Shown here in pieces: positions 18,508 through 30,572 of a DNA stretch of 34,885 nt. A program made the translations under genes and the position numbers. Below the pieces are notes generated by a model. It did no database searches. It had not been told where the DNA came from and worked only from the letters and a program-made list of their open reading frames with translations. The stretch is from positions 1-34,885 of the forward strand of contig JAACDY010000159.1 of NCBI GenBank assembly GCA_009936675.1, read 5' to 3'. Positions within the stretch are counted from its first letter, which is position 1. Each line of letters begins with the position of its first letter. The stretch comes from Bacteroidota bacterium. GTDB taxonomy: Bacteria; Bacteroidota; Bacteroidia; Flavobacteriales; Flavobacteriaceae.

Positions 18508-20904
18508 ATGAAGCGACTTCTCCTTGTTTTTTTGCTTGTGGCTGGCTACCTCTCCCATGCGCAAGAAAATCAAGATACTGAAAATGCTGACGCTGAACCG
18601 AATAATACCCTCGAGGTAACGGGCTTTTCTGTGGTTGTTGAGGAGGTCAGCGACAGTCTGTCTGTTGGTATTGATAGCCTGGCTGTTGAGAAAGAAAAAA
18701 TTATCAGCCGCAGAGATTCCCTTTTGTTTTTGTCTTTTAGGTTGCCCAAACCGGGGATTTTAAAAAATATTGTTCCATACACCCTCCCCAAAATACCAGA
18801 TTCTATCGCTAAAGAGCAGCTTGGCCCTCAATACCGATACATGAAGGGTATTGGGTTGGAACACGACAGTAGGCTTTTGACCGATGCTATGATCATACAA
18901 TTACTGGATTCTTTTTCCTTACAAAAGACGCTCTACTTCGAGCGGCTAAAAAAATTGAGGGAAATTGCTCCTAAACCCATTAAGGAAATGGAAGAGGTGA
19001 CCATAGAGGATTATAAAATCTATTATTCTGATGGTACAGTAAAGCATGTGGATACCACATTGACCATCAATAAAGACTATCATTTTAATTATCTGCGGAA
19101 AGATTATTTTGAATTACTGCCTTTTGCCAATACAGGCGAGGCTTTCAACAAACTGGGCTATGATTTTCAAGATCAAAAATTAATCCCCGACATAGGGGCT
19201 CGGGCAAAGCATTATGGCTATATGGAAGAGGATGAAATTGGATATTACGAGGTGCCTTCTCCATTGACAGAATTGTTTTTTAAAACAGTTTTTGAGCAAG
19301 GACAGTTGATAGACGCCTTGATTACAGTAAACACTTCCCCAAGACTCAACATTACCCTAGCTCACAAAGCCTTTCGCTCTTTGGGGAACTACATCAACAC
19401 ACTGGGAGGAGCCACGAATCTTCGTTTTATTTCCCAATATACTTCTAAGAATTACCGCTATCGCCAGCGTTCTCATTTTACAGCTCAACGCCATGAAAAC
19501 CAAGCCAATGGAGGGTTGGATTCGCTCAGTGTGTATTTTTTTGAGAAGGCAGTGGATGAATTGGAATACGACGGTTTTTTGGATCGTTCCCGATTGATTA
19601 ACAATACCAATGTTGACAATACGCTTATCGGAAGGCGCTACTACTTGGATCATCAGTACGATGCTAAGTTGGGGGGCAATGACAAAATGAAGAACTATGA
19701 AAGACCCAAAGTTTTGACCATTGGACACAAATTTAGTTATGAGGGTAAACATTTTGATTTCGATAATTTGACTAGAGATTCATTTTTTGGGACTGTTTCG
19801 CGCACTTCTTTTTTTGGAATTCGAAACTCTTTGGAGGTAATGGATAATGAGTTTTATGCCATCTATAATGAAAAAAACTTGGGTGAAGTCAAAGCTGGTC
19901 TTCGACTAATACAATCGGACTATAGCATCACCTTGCCCGAAAACACCAAAAATCCTGACGAACCCTATGATTATGGCACTGATCCCACAGGAATCAAAGC
20001 CAATCAGTTGGCACTTTCTGCCTATTGGAAAAAAACATTCTTAAAGTTTGATTTTAAAGCCGAGGGCTATTTTTCTGCCGCTAAGGCCTACTCCAGTCAA
20101 TTCATTTCCGGAGCCATTAGTAGAGATTTTGAAAATGGGATTTTTACAAAAGCCAAACTCAGTCTGAGGTCACAAGTCCCTAATTTTAATTTTTTCCTTA
20201 ATCGCAGCAATTTTGTTGAATACGATTGGTACAATCCCGACTTCAAGAACCAATTGATCAATTCGCTCAATTTCTCTTTTGGCCATCGCAAGTGGGGGAA
20301 GCTTGAGGGACAGTACGAATTGTTGAACAACTATACTTATTTTAGGAATCTTCTGCCGGGTTACGGTCAGGACACCAATTCTGGTGAATTCAACAAGAAG
20401 GAAGAAGAGTTGGTGGTGACTCCCGAACAGTATGAGGGAACAATAGGTTATCTAAAATTGCGTTTTTCACAGCAATTGGATTTTTGGAAATTCACTTTGG
20501 TCAACACAGCGCAGTATCAACAAGTTTCACACGATGGTGATATTGATTTTGAGCCGCTGAATGTTCCAGAGTGGAATTTGAGGACTTCTTTTCTTTTTTC
20601 CAGTCAACTTTTTAATAAGGCACTTTATTTACAAACCGGAGTCACCGCCCAGTATTTTACTGAGTTTTACGCTGATCGATACAGTGCACATTTGGGAGAG
20701 TTTGTTTCTCAAAACCATACGAAAATAGGAGAATTCCCGAGATTAGACTTCTTTATCAATGCCAAAATTCAGCAAACACGATTGTTTTTGAAGTATGAAC
20801 ATTTCAACAGTAAAACGACAGGATACAACTATTTTTCAGCACCTTTCACACCCTATCGCGATTCCTCAATTCGCTTTGGTTTGGTTTGGAACTTTTTCCA
20901 GTAA
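18508..20904 (+). CDS. Putative porin (Bacteroidetes beta-barrel family)
   Basis: Signal peptide MKRLLLVFLLVAGYLSHAQ; 798 aa, alternating aromatic beta-strand pattern, C-terminal IRFGLVWNFFQ. Confidence 0.8.
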   Translation: MKRLLLVFLLVAGYLSHAQENQDTENADAEPNNTLEVTGFSVVVEEVSDSLSVGIDSLAVEKEKIISRRDSLLFLSFRLPKPGILKNIVPYTLPKIPDSIAKEQLGPQYRYMKGIGLEHDSRLLTDAMIIQLLDSFSLQKTLYFERLKKLREIAPKPIKEMEEVTIEDYKIYYSDGTVKHVDTTLTINKDYHFNYLRKDYFELLPFANTGEAFNKLGYDFQDQKLIPDIGARAKHYGYMEEDEIGYYEVPSPLTELFFKTVFEQGQLIDALITVNTSPRLNITLAHKAFRSLGNYINTLGGATNLRFISQYTSKNYRYRQRSHFTAQRHENQANGGLDSLSVYFFEKAVDELEYDGFLDRSRLINNTNVDNTLIGRRYYLDHQYDAKLGGNDKMKNYERPKVLTIGHKFSYEGKHFDFDNLTRDSFFGTVSRTSFFGIRNSLEVMDNEFYAIYNEKNLGEVKAGLRLIQSDYSITLPENTKNPDEPYDYGTDPTGIKANQLALSAYWKKTFLKFDFKAEGYFSAAKAYSSQFISGAISRDFENGIFTKAKLSLRSQVPNFNFFLNRSNFVEYDWYNPDFKNQLINSLNFSFGHRKWGKLEGQYELLNNYTYFRNLLPGYGQDTNSGEFNKKEEELVVTPEQYEGTIGYLKLRFSQQLDFWKFTLVNTAQYQQVSHDGDIDFEPLNVPEWNLRTSFLFSSQLFNKALYLQTGVTAQYFTEFYADRYSAHLGEFVSQNHTKIGEFPRLDFFINAKIQQTRLFLKYEHFNSKTTGYNYFSAPFTPYRDSSIRFGLVWNFFQ

Positions 20905-20929
20905 TGTTCAAAATTAATTCTCAGCAAGC

Positions 20930-21079
20930 CTAACCTCTTGACCGGTTTTTCTCCGATTCTTGTCCAAAGTCCCGAAATGCATCGGCTTTCGTTTTGAAGT
21001 TTTGGTCTATAGAAAGCAGTGGTTCTCTTCTTCCCGCAGTGATGATTTTAACATAGAGAAGTACAGATGTTGAGTATAA
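20930..21079 (-). pseudogene. Possible remnant coding segment without start codon
   Basis: LYSTSVLLYVKIITAGRREPLLSIDQNFKTKADAFRDFGQESEKNRSRG*; protein-like composition in an otherwise non-coding gap. Confidence 0.25.
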
Positions 21080-21196
21080 CTACTGTTCAGTAAGTCGTCC
21101 AAAAGGATAGAATTATTTGTAATGAAAGGCAAAAATCACCCAATTTGGGAAAGGATAAATCAGCCAATTATTTTTAAAATAAGTTTTGTAGATAGG

Positions 21197-22663
21197 CTAC
21201 ACTGCCATTAAATCTCCGGCTATATTTTTTTGGGGAAGATCGGAACTACCCATGAGGTAGGTGTCGATCTGATGCGCTGCTTCTCGACCTTCAGATATGG
21301 CCCAAACAATTAATGATTGTCCTCTACGAGCATCTCCTGCGGCGAAGATATTGGGTTTGTTGGTCTGGTATTGCTGCTCTCCTTTGACATTTCCCCTGGG
21401 GTCGAAAGTCAATCCGAATTGTTCTGGGAGTGATTTTTCAGGACCTGTAAATCCTAAAGCCAACAAGGCCAATTCACAAGGCCATTCTTTTTCAGAACCT
21501 TCGAGTTCAACCAGTTGAGGACGCTGTCCAGGAATTTTTTTCCACGCCACTTCGACTGTTTTAAGACCTTTAAGGTTTCCTTTTCCGTCACCAATAAATT
21601 CTTTGGTCAAGATATTCCACTCTCTGTGGCTTCCTTCTTCGTGAGAAGAGCTGGTTTTGAGTTTGAAGGGCCAGTAAGGCCAAGGATTGTCTTCTGTTCT
21701 TCCGTCGGCTGGTTTGGGCATGATTTCAAAATTGGTTACACTTTTCGCACCCTGACGGTTGGAAGTTCCGATACAATCTGATCCCGTATCTCCCCCTCCA
21801 ATAACGATTACATTTCTGTCTTTAGCCAAGTATTTTGGATCGCGTTTGTGTTGTCCATCAACGGCTTTATTGTTGTGTGGTAAAAAGTCCATTGCCTGAG
21901 TTACTCCTTTTAGGTCAGCACCTGGAATAGGGAGTTCACGTTTGATGCTGGCTCCCGTACAGAGCACAACGGCATCAAATTCCTTTTCGATTTCCTCGGC
22001 ATTGATGGTTTTCCCCACTTCAACCTCACATTTGAAAATGATGCCTTCGGCTTCGAGAATTTCCATTCGGCGGTCGATAACATTTTTTTCCATTTTGAAA
22101 TCAGGAATACCATAACGCAGTAGTCCACCGATTTTATTATCTCTTTCAAAAACAGTAACGGTATGTCCAGCTCGGTTGAGTTGCTGTGCGGCAGCTAATC
22201 CGGCGGGGCCTGATCCGATTACGGCGACGGTTTTACCCGTTCTTGTTTCGGGGGGTTGAGGTTTGATCCAGCCTTCCGAAAATCCACGTTCTACGATGTA
22301 CTTTTCTATCAATTCAATGGATACTGGGGGGTTGATGATACCCAATACACAAGCCTCCTCACAAGGAGCAGGACAGAGTCTGCCAGTAAATTCGGGAAAG
22401 TTGTTGGTAGAATGCAAAATAGTGAGGGCTTTTTCCCACTCATTCTTGTGGACGGCATCGTTAAAATCTGGAATCAAATTACCCAGCGGACATCCACTAT
22501 GGCAAAAGGGAACGCCGCAGGCCATACATCTACCGCCTTGTTTTTGTAGCTCCTCATTTTTGGGTGCAACCGTAAATTCTTTGTAGTTCTGAATACGCTC
22601 ATCGGGAGCCACTACAGGCTCGTTGATTCTTTCGTATTCCATAAATCCTCTTAATTTTCCCAT
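21197..22663 (-). CDS. gltD: Glutamate synthase small subunit (beta)
   Basis: CMACGVPFCHSGCPLGN, GSGPAGLAAAQQLNRAGHTVTVFE, GGGDTGSDCIG, FAAGDARRGQSLIVWAI. Confidence 0.96.
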   Translation of the reverse strand: MGKLRGFMEYERINEPVVAPDERIQNYKEFTVAPKNEELQKQGGRCMACGVPFCHSGCPLGNLIPDFNDAVHKNEWEKALTILHSTNNFPEFTGRLCPAPCEEACVLGIINPPVSIELIEKYIVERGFSEGWIKPQPPETRTGKTVAVIGSGPAGLAAAQQLNRAGHTVTVFERDNKIGGLLRYGIPDFKMEKNVIDRRMEILEAEGIIFKCEVEVGKTINAEEIEKEFDAVVLCTGASIKRELPIPGADLKGVTQAMDFLPHNNKAVDGQHKRDPKYLAKDRNVIVIGGGDTGSDCIGTSNRQGAKSVTNFEIMPKPADGRTEDNPWPYWPFKLKTSSSHEEGSHREWNILTKEFIGDGKGNLKGLKTVEVAWKKIPGQRPQLVELEGSEKEWPCELALLALGFTGPEKSLPEQFGLTFDPRGNVKGEQQYQTNKPNIFAAGDARRGQSLIVWAISEGREAAHQIDTYLMGSSDLPQKNIAGDLMAV

Positions 22664-22665
22664 GA

Positions 22666-25600
22666 TCAATCGATTTTTGCTTCTTCTGCTTCTTTTGCTA
22701 ATATTTCTAATGCTCTTTTATAATCCGTAGGCATGACTTTAATGAATTTTCTACTGTTTTCCTTCCAGTCTTTCAAGATGCTTTTGGCCCGCGAGCTGTT
22801 CGTATAGTCAATATGATTGTTGAGTAGTTCTTGTACTTTTTCGAAATCTTTGTCAGTAAGGTCTTCCAATTCAACCATTTCGAGGTTGAATTTTTTATCG
22901 TCAAAAGTGCCATCATCACTGTAAAGATAGGCAATTCCACCACTCATTCCTGCGGCAAAATTTCTTCCAAATTCACCGATGACCAAAGCAGTCCCTCCTG
23001 TCATGTATTCACAACCATGATCTCCAATTCCTTCAACTACAGCCGTAGCTCCCGAATTTCTGACACAGAACCTTTCCCCGGCAACTCCATTAATATAGGC
23101 TTCGCCAGTGACAGCCCCGTACAAGGCAACATTTCCGATGATGATGTTTTCATCGGCTTTAAAAGTAGCCTCTTTGGGCACCTGAGCGACCAACTTTCCA
23201 CCAGACAAACCTTTTCCAAAATAATCGTTACAATTTCCAATCACTTTTAGGAATAATCCTGTGGTGGCAAAAGCACCAAAACTTTGACCCGCAGTTCCTT
23301 TGAAATGGATACTCAAGGTGTCTTCGGGAAGTCCATTAGCTCCGTGTATTTTAGAAATTTCATTACTTAGGATGGCACCTACAGATCGGTTGGTGTTTTT
23401 GATATCAAATTCAAGATGTTGGGGGTCTTTTCTGTAAATGGCCGTATGGGCTTTGGATACAATTTTAAAGTCCAAAACTTTCTCCAAACCGTGGTCTTGT
23501 TTTTTGGTATTGTGGGTGTCCACATAGTCTGGTACATCAGGCTTGTAAAGGATTTTAGATAAATCTATTCCTTGAGCTTTATAGTGGTTGATGGCTTTGT
23601 TCATGTTCAGTTTTTGGGATTGCCCAACCATCTCGTTGATGGATCTGAACCCTAAACTGGCCATGATTTCTCTCAATTCTTGTGCTACGAAATACATAAA
23701 GTTGATTACGTGTTCCGGTTTTCCTTTAAAGTTCTTGCGCAACTCAGGATCTTGGGTGGCAATTCCTACGGGACAAGTGTTGAGGTGACAAGCACGCATC
23801 ATAATACAACCAGAGGCTACCAACGGGGCGGTTGAAAATCCAAATTCTTCCGCACCCAATAGGCAAGCTATGGCAACATCACGTCCGGTTTTCATTTGAC
23901 CGTCGCACTCGAGAACAATACGCGAACGCAAATCATTCATAACGAGGGTTTGTTGCGCCTCGGCAATACCCAATTCCCAGGGTAAACCAGCGTGTTTTAG
24001 TGAGGTCAGAGGCGAGGCTCCAGTTCCACCGTCAAAACCTGAAATCAAAATCACATCGGCTTTGGCTTTGGCGACCCCAGCGGCGATGGTTCCTACACCT
24101 ACTTCTGAAACGAGTTGTACATTCACCCTCGCTTCGCGGTTGGCGTTTTTGAGATCATAAATCAATTGCGCCAAATCTTCGATGGAATATATATCGTGGT
24201 GGGGTGGAGGAGAAATCAAACCTACATAGGGAGTAGAATTTCTAACCGACGCAATATAAGGATTGACCTTGGGACCAGGCAATTGTCCCCCTTCTCCAGG
24301 TTTGGCCCCCTGGGCCATTTTGATTTGTATTTCTTTGGCAGAACTCAAATAGTGACTGGAGACTCCAAATCGTCCTGAAGCTACCTGTTTGATGGCACTG
24401 TTTTTCCAGTTACCATCCATATCGGGTTGGAATCTTTTTGGGTCTTCCCCACCTTCCCCTGAGTTACTTTTGGCACCAATACGGTTCATCGCAATGGCCA
24501 AGTTCTCATGTGCTTCGGCACTGATGGATCCCAAAGACATAGCACCAGTTTTAAAGCGCTTGACGATTTCTGTCCAAGGTTCAACTTCCTCCAATGGGAT
24601 GGGGTCAAAGCTGGAAAATTCAAACATCCCCCTGAGGGTCATCAACTTTTCGCTTTGTTCATTGATTAACTTGGAATAAACTCCATAGGTTTCAAATTTG
24701 TTTTGTCTGACGGCTTGTTGAAGCTTAGCGATACTGGCAGGGTTCAACATGTGTTTTTCCCCATCTCTTCTCCAACGGTAATCCCCTCCAATTTCGAGTG
24801 GCATTCCAGCAAGATTTTCTTGGCTATAGGCCTTGTGGAAACGTTTGTTGATTTCCTTCTCTATCTCATACAGGCCAATTCCTTCGATACGAGTAGCGGT
24901 TTTACAGAAATAGGTTTCTATGAATTTTTCATTTAATCCTAATGCTTCGAATATCTGAGCACCACGATAAGAATGCAGTGTTGAAATTCCAATTTTATTC
25001 ATCACCTTGACAATCCCTTTTGCGATAGCTTTGTTAAAGTTGTCAATGGCTTTTTCTACTGAAATGCCTTGGATGATATCATTTTCTACTTGATGGGTAA
25101 TGATTTCATTGACCATGTAGGGATTAATAGCACTGGCACCGTATCCAAAGAGTAGAGAAAAATGATGTGGTTCTCTGGGTTCGGCAGATTCAATGATGAT
25201 GCCGAAGAGAGACCTCTTCTTTAGTTTTTTAAGACCATGATGCGCATGAGAACAGGCCAATAACATTGGAATAGGAGCCTTTTCAGGAGATACGCCGCGA
25301 TCGGATAGGATGATGATGTTGGCACCGTCGTCCACCACTTTTTCAATTTCTACAATCATCTGATCTAGAGCAGCTTCTAGTCCGTTATGTCCCTTGGCTA
25401 CATCATACAAGGTATTGATGGAGACCGCCTTATAGTCATTGTGTTTTATGTATTTGATCTTGTCCAATCCTCATTGGAAATGACGGGATTTTGGATTCTC
25501 AATTTTTTACATTGTTCGGGAACGACATCAAAAATATTGTGGTCGCTTCCAATGCTTAAACTAGTGTCAGTTACTATTTCCTCTCTGATACCATCCAAGG

Positions 25601-27173
25601 GAGGATTGGTTACTTGAGCAAAAAGTTGTTTGAAGTAGTTGTAAATCAATTGGGGTCGGTCAGACAAGACAGCCAGAGGGGTGTCAGTACCCATAGAGCC
25701 AATGGCTTCTTTCGCATTGACACTCATGGGGTTGATGATGGTTTTCATGTCCTCTTGTGTGTAACCGAAAAGACGCAAGCGGGTTTCGAAATTTTCTTTT
25801 TCTACAGGAGTCTTATTCCCAGTATAGGGAACTTCTTTCAACTCAAGTAGATTTTGATCAAGCCATTTTCGATATGGTTTTTTACCTACGATTTCTTTTT
25901 TGATCTCACCATCTTCTATGATTCTTCCTTCATCCATGTTGACGAGGAACATTCTTCCGGGTTCTAACCTTCCGTGTTTTTCAACATTATCGGGCTCAAT
26001 GTCCAAAACACCAGCTTCGGAAGACATGACCACATAACCATCTTTGGTGACGGTGTATCGGGAAGGTCTTAACCCATTTCTGTCCAAAAGTGCTCCGATA
26101 TACTTTCCGTCGGTAAAAGGAATGGAAGCGGGGCCGTCCCATGGTTCCATAATACAAGCATTGTATTCATAAAATGCTTTTTTGTCATCATCCATAGACA
26201 AATGTCTTTCCCATGCTTCGGGAACCATCATCATCATCACCTCGGGCAGTGACCTTCCAGTGGCCAACAGTAATTCTACGGCCATATCCATAGAGGAGGA
26301 GTCGGATTTGGCAGGCAATACCACGGGGAGTATTTTTTTGATGTCATCTCCAAAGGCATCACTTTTAAATAGCTCCTCTCTGGTTTGCATACGGCTGTAA
26401 TTTCCTCTAAAAGTATTGATCTCTCCATTGTGGCACATGTATCGGAATGGTTGAGCCAAGTCCCAAGTTGGGAAGGTATTGGTGGAAAACCTTTGGTGTA
26501 CCAGTGCCAATCGGGTGACCACTAGAGGATCATTTAAGTCTTTGTAGTAGGCATTAATGTCTTCAGGGGTCAAAAGCCCTTTGTAAATAAGGGTGTGGGT
26601 TGAAAAACTAGGAAGATAGAAGTAGTTGGCTTGCGATAGCTTGGAGCCCTGAATATGATGTTCGGCCACCTTTCTAGCAATGTAAAGCTTGGTGTTGAAT
26701 TCCTGTTCGGAAAGCTGCTTTTGTCCTTTTCCTACAAAAATTTGGCGCACTTCGGGTTCTGTCTGAGCAGCTATGGCTCCAACTTGGCTTTGGTCAACGG
26801 GTACTGCTCTCCATCCCAAAACTTCTAGCCCTTGTCTTTTTATTTCTCCCTCAAAAGTTTGAATGCAAAAATCCATCTGGTTCTCTTTTTGCGGAAGAAA
26901 GACCATTCCTACAGCATATTCGTGGAATTCAGGGAGTTTAAAGTCACATTTCTTTACAAAAAAATCATGAGGGATTTCGATCAAAATTCCCGCTCCGTCT
27001 CCTGTTTTTCCATCTGCACTTACCGCACCTCGATGCTCCAACTTAACCAGAATGTCCAACGCTTTGTGAATGATGTCATTGGTTTTCTTTCCTTGAAGGC
27101 TGCAAATAAAACCTGCACCACAGTTGTCATGTTCATTCTCCGGAGAATATAATCCTTGTTTTTCTGGTAACAT
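22666..27173 (-). pseudogene. gltB: Glutamate synthase large subunit (alpha), frame split by an apparent 1-nt deletion
   Basis: ORF 25446-27173 (amidotransferase, DNCGAGFICSLQGKK) and ORF 22666-25467 (FMN/Fe-S/GXGXG region) are collinear halves of GltB; frames join if GAGGATTGGAC is GAGGATTTGGAC near 25465. Confidence 0.9.
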
Positions 27174-27369
27174 TAAATCGGTTTTTTTTAAATAAAGGAC
27201 TTTAAAATTAAATGTTTAAAGTTTAAGCCCAAAAGTTTGTCAATTACAATAAAATACAATTATCAAATTACGATTATAAGCTTTAATTTTTGTTAAATAT
27301 CTAATCAATGGTTCATTTTAATCATTTATTTTTAAAATTGATTTTCAATAATAAAAACACAAGCGTAAA

Positions 27370-28458
27370 TTGATTACCCAAGTAAAGTCTAATAATTATC
27401 ACATGATCGGCTGTATGTCGGGGACATCATTGGATGGCATAGATCTGACTTATGTCAAGTTTACAAAAAAGGAGACTTGGGCTTTTCAAATTTTGGCTTC
27501 TGAAACCATTGATTACAGTCAAGACTGGAAAAATAAATTAAGCAAATCCACTGAATTAACTCCAGCAGCACTCGAAAATCTCAATAATAAATATACTGAT
27601 TATTTGGGGAATATAATCTCTGATTTTATTTCCAAAGAGAAAATAGAAATGTTGGAGGCAGTGGCCTCTCATGGCCATACTGTTTTTCATCAACCGGAAG
27701 AGGGCTTTACCCTACAAATAGGCAATTTGAGTCATTTGGCGGATCACGTCGGATGGCCTGTCGTCTGTGACTTTAGAACCCAAGATGTAGCTCTGGGAGG
27801 GCAAGGTGCTCCGCTGGTTCCCGTGGGGGATTTGATGCTATTTAATGAGCATAGCGCTTGCGTCAATCTTGGAGGATTTTCAAATATCAGTGTTTTGCAT
27901 AACCAAAAGGTTTTGGCCTATGATATCTGTGCCGTGAATACCGTTCTTAATTTTTTGGCCGAACGCCTGAATTTGCCTTATGATGCTGGTGGAAAAGCAG
28001 CTGCCGAAGGAAAAATCATCTCCGCACTTTCTGATCGATTGAACCAACTTGATTATTATTCCAAAAAACCACCGAAATCATTAGGGATGGAGTGGGTTCA
28101 AGAACATGTTTTTGATATTTTGGAGGACTTCGCCAATGAAGAAACAAAAGATTTACTTCACACCTATACCCTCCACATCGCTCAAGAGATTGCAAGACGT
28201 TTGCCTGAAGATGGATCTGTGCTATTTTCTGGAGGTGGAGCCTTCAATACCTTTTTGGTAAAGGCCATTCAGGAAAGGACTCATGCGAAAATAGTGATCC
28301 CCAATTCCGATATTGTAGAATTTAAAGAAGCGTTGATTTTTGCTTTCTTGGGTCTGCTCAAGTGGCAAGGGTCGATCAATTGTCTTGCCAGTGTAACTGG
28401 AGCAGAAAAGGATCATGCTACAGGGAAAATATTTATTCCAAATTCACGGATGGATTGA
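27370..28458 (+). CDS. anmK: Anhydro-N-acetylmuramic acid kinase
   Basis: MIGCMSGTSLDGIDLTYVKF, ASHGHTVFHQPEEGFTLQIG, LGGFSNISVL; start TTG 27370 or ATG 27403 unresolved. Confidence 0.92.
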   Translation: MITQVKSNNYHMIGCMSGTSLDGIDLTYVKFTKKETWAFQILASETIDYSQDWKNKLSKSTELTPAALENLNNKYTDYLGNIISDFISKEKIEMLEAVASHGHTVFHQPEEGFTLQIGNLSHLADHVGWPVVCDFRTQDVALGGQGAPLVPVGDLMLFNEHSACVNLGGFSNISVLHNQKVLAYDICAVNTVLNFLAERLNLPYDAGGKAAAEGKIISALSDRLNQLDYYSKKPPKSLGMEWVQEHVFDILEDFANEETKDLLHTYTLHIAQEIARRLPEDGSVLFSGGGAFNTFLVKAIQERTHAKIVIPNSDIVEFKEALIFAFLGLLKWQGSINCLASVTGAEKDHATGKIFIPNSRMD

Positions 28459-28519
28459 GATTATTTTTTACTTTCGGTAACCAAAACATGATTCAACCCT
28501 ACTTTTAAAATCGATCCTT

Positions 28520-29848
28520 ATGGAGATTACCCTTATCACCATCTTTACATTAGGCTATTTGGCCATCACTCTGGAACATTCCCTTAAAATTGACAAATTA
28601 ATACCCGCTTTGGCCATGATGTCCATTTTGTGGGCTATGATATCCGTTTATCACCTTCCTGTGTATGAAGTTGATACACTGCTGAGAGAACTCAAACCCA
28701 GTCATTTAGAGGAGGTGTTATTGCATCACTTGGGCAAGACTGCTGAGATCATCATTTTCTTGTTGGGAGCCATGACCATCGTTGAAATCATCGATTATTT
28801 TAATGGATTTGCCACCATCAAAAAATTTATCAAAACAAAATCCAAAAAGGGTTTACTCGTCATATTCTCTTTATTGGCATTTATTCTTTCCGCCATTATC
28901 GACAATCTGACCGCCACCATCGTTTTGATTACCATACTCCAAAAAGTCGTCAAAAAACGCAATACCAGAATATGGTTTGCAGGTTTGATTGTCATTGCAG
29001 CCAATGCCGGAGGAGCTTGGTCTCCCATCGGTGATGTGACTACTACCATGCTGTGGATTGGAAATAAAGTTACTACTCTCAAACTCATTAAGTACCTACT
29101 GATTCCTTCATTGGTCTGTATGGTGGTTCCTGTTCTGCTTGCCACCAGATTGCCAGCGTTTAAGGGAGATATTTCCGATGCCTTAGAGGATAAAGATGGA
29201 GATACACATAAATATGGAGCTGCTATGCTTTACTTGGGACTTTCTGCTATCGTTTTTGTTCCGGTTTTTAAAACCCTAACCCACCTGCCTCCCTATGTGG
29301 GAATGATGCTTTCATTGGCTGTTGTCGCTACTTTTGCCGAATACTTTAGTAGTGCCAAAATCAACATTACCTCGATTGATGTGGAGCATGAGGAATATTC
29401 CAGTCACAGCCCGGTTCATAGTTCCCTCTCTAAAATCGAATTGCCCAGCATACTTTTCTTCTTGGGGATTTTATTGGCCGTTGCAGCTCTAGAATCCTTG
29501 GGAATGTTGTTTGAATTTGCAGGTTCTCTCAATGCTACCATTCCCAATTCGGATGTAGTCGTTATGCTACTAGGAATTGGTTCGGCAATTATTGATAATG
29601 TTCCTTTGGTAGCCGCCAGTATGGGAATGTTTTCTGAAATGATGGATCACCCCCTTTGGCACTTCATAGCTTTTTCTGCAGGAACAGGAGGAAGTATGCT
29701 CATCATCGGTTCGGCAGCTGGAGTTGTGGCCATGGGAATGGAGCGTATTGAATTTTTCTGGTATTTGAAAAAAATCTCGTGGTTGGCCTTGGCAGGTTTT
29801 ATCGCTGGCTCGCTTACTTTTATTTTGATGCGAGATTTTATTTTGTAG
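28520..29848 (+). CDS. nhaD: Sodium:proton antiporter NhaD family
   Basis: 442 aa multi-TM; DNLTATIVLITIL, NAGGAWSPIGDVTTTMLWIGNKVTT, IDNVPLVAASMGM. Confidence 0.9.
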   Translation: MEITLITIFTLGYLAITLEHSLKIDKLIPALAMMSILWAMISVYHLPVYEVDTLLRELKPSHLEEVLLHHLGKTAEIIIFLLGAMTIVEIIDYFNGFATIKKFIKTKSKKGLLVIFSLLAFILSAIIDNLTATIVLITILQKVVKKRNTRIWFAGLIVIAANAGGAWSPIGDVTTTMLWIGNKVTTLKLIKYLLIPSLVCMVVPVLLATRLPAFKGDISDALEDKDGDTHKYGAAMLYLGLSAIVFVPVFKTLTHLPPYVGMMLSLAVVATFAEYFSSAKINITSIDVEHEEYSSHSPVHSSLSKIELPSILFFLGILLAVAALESLGMLFEFAGSLNATIPNSDVVVMLLGIGSAIIDNVPLVAASMGMFSEMMDHPLWHFIAFSAGTGGSMLIIGSAAGVVAMGMERIEFFWYLKKISWLALAGFIAGSLTFILMRDFIL

Positions 29849-29893
29849 TGGAGTAAAATTTTTTTTCGCTACCATCGTTGTAATAATAAACCT

Positions 29894-30571
29894 TTGGCCT
29901 ATATGCTATTTATACAAAAAACCCCTCTTCAGACTGAAAAAACCCTTTCCCTGATCGAGTTAATCAAAGATGGTGGTTTGGGGGGTCAATTGATTATTGG
30001 ATTGCTTTTCCTTTTGTTGATGATTGTCATTTACATTTATTTTGAGCGATTATTTGCTATCAAGTCGGCCTCCAAAATCAGTCCCAACTTTATGGCACAA
30101 ATCAAAACCTATGTTTTAAACCACAAAATCGATGGGGCCCAAGCGCTGTGCTTAAGTGAAAACAAACCCGTTGCCCGATTGATCGCCAAAGGACTCTCGC
30201 GCATCGGAAGACCTTTGGAGGACATCAGTACCACCGTAGAAAATGCTGGCCGATTGGAGATTTACAAATTGGAGAAAAACGTCAGTATTTTGGCGACCAT
30301 AGCTGGTGCTGCTCCCATGATTGGGTTTTTGGGCACGGTCATCGGAATGATTTTATCGATTTTTGAGATTTCAAATGCAGGTGGGAATATCGATATGCAG
30401 CTTCTGTCCAATGGACTTTACACTGCCATGACGACAACCGTAGCAGGTCTTATCGTAGGAATTGTTGGTTATATCACCTACAATCATTTGGTGGTGAAAA
30501 CCAATAAAGTAGTTTATCAAATGGAGGCCACTTCTTTAGAGTTTTTCGATTTACTGAACGAACCCGCCTAG
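29894..30571 (+). CDS. MotA/TolQ/ExbB proton channel family protein
   Basis: IAGAAPMIGFLGTVIGMILSIFEISNAG...TTTVAGLIVGIVGYITYN; start ambiguous (TTG 29894 or ATG 29903). Confidence 0.92.
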   Translation: MAYMLFIQKTPLQTEKTLSLIELIKDGGLGGQLIIGLLFLLLMIVIYIYFERLFAIKSASKISPNFMAQIKTYVLNHKIDGAQALCLSENKPVARLIAKGLSRIGRPLEDISTTVENAGRLEIYKLEKNVSILATIAGAAPMIGFLGTVIGMILSIFEISNAGGNIDMQLLSNGLYTAMTTTVAGLIVGIVGYITYNHLVVKTNKVVYQMEATSLEFFDLLNEPA

Positions 30572-30572
30572 G

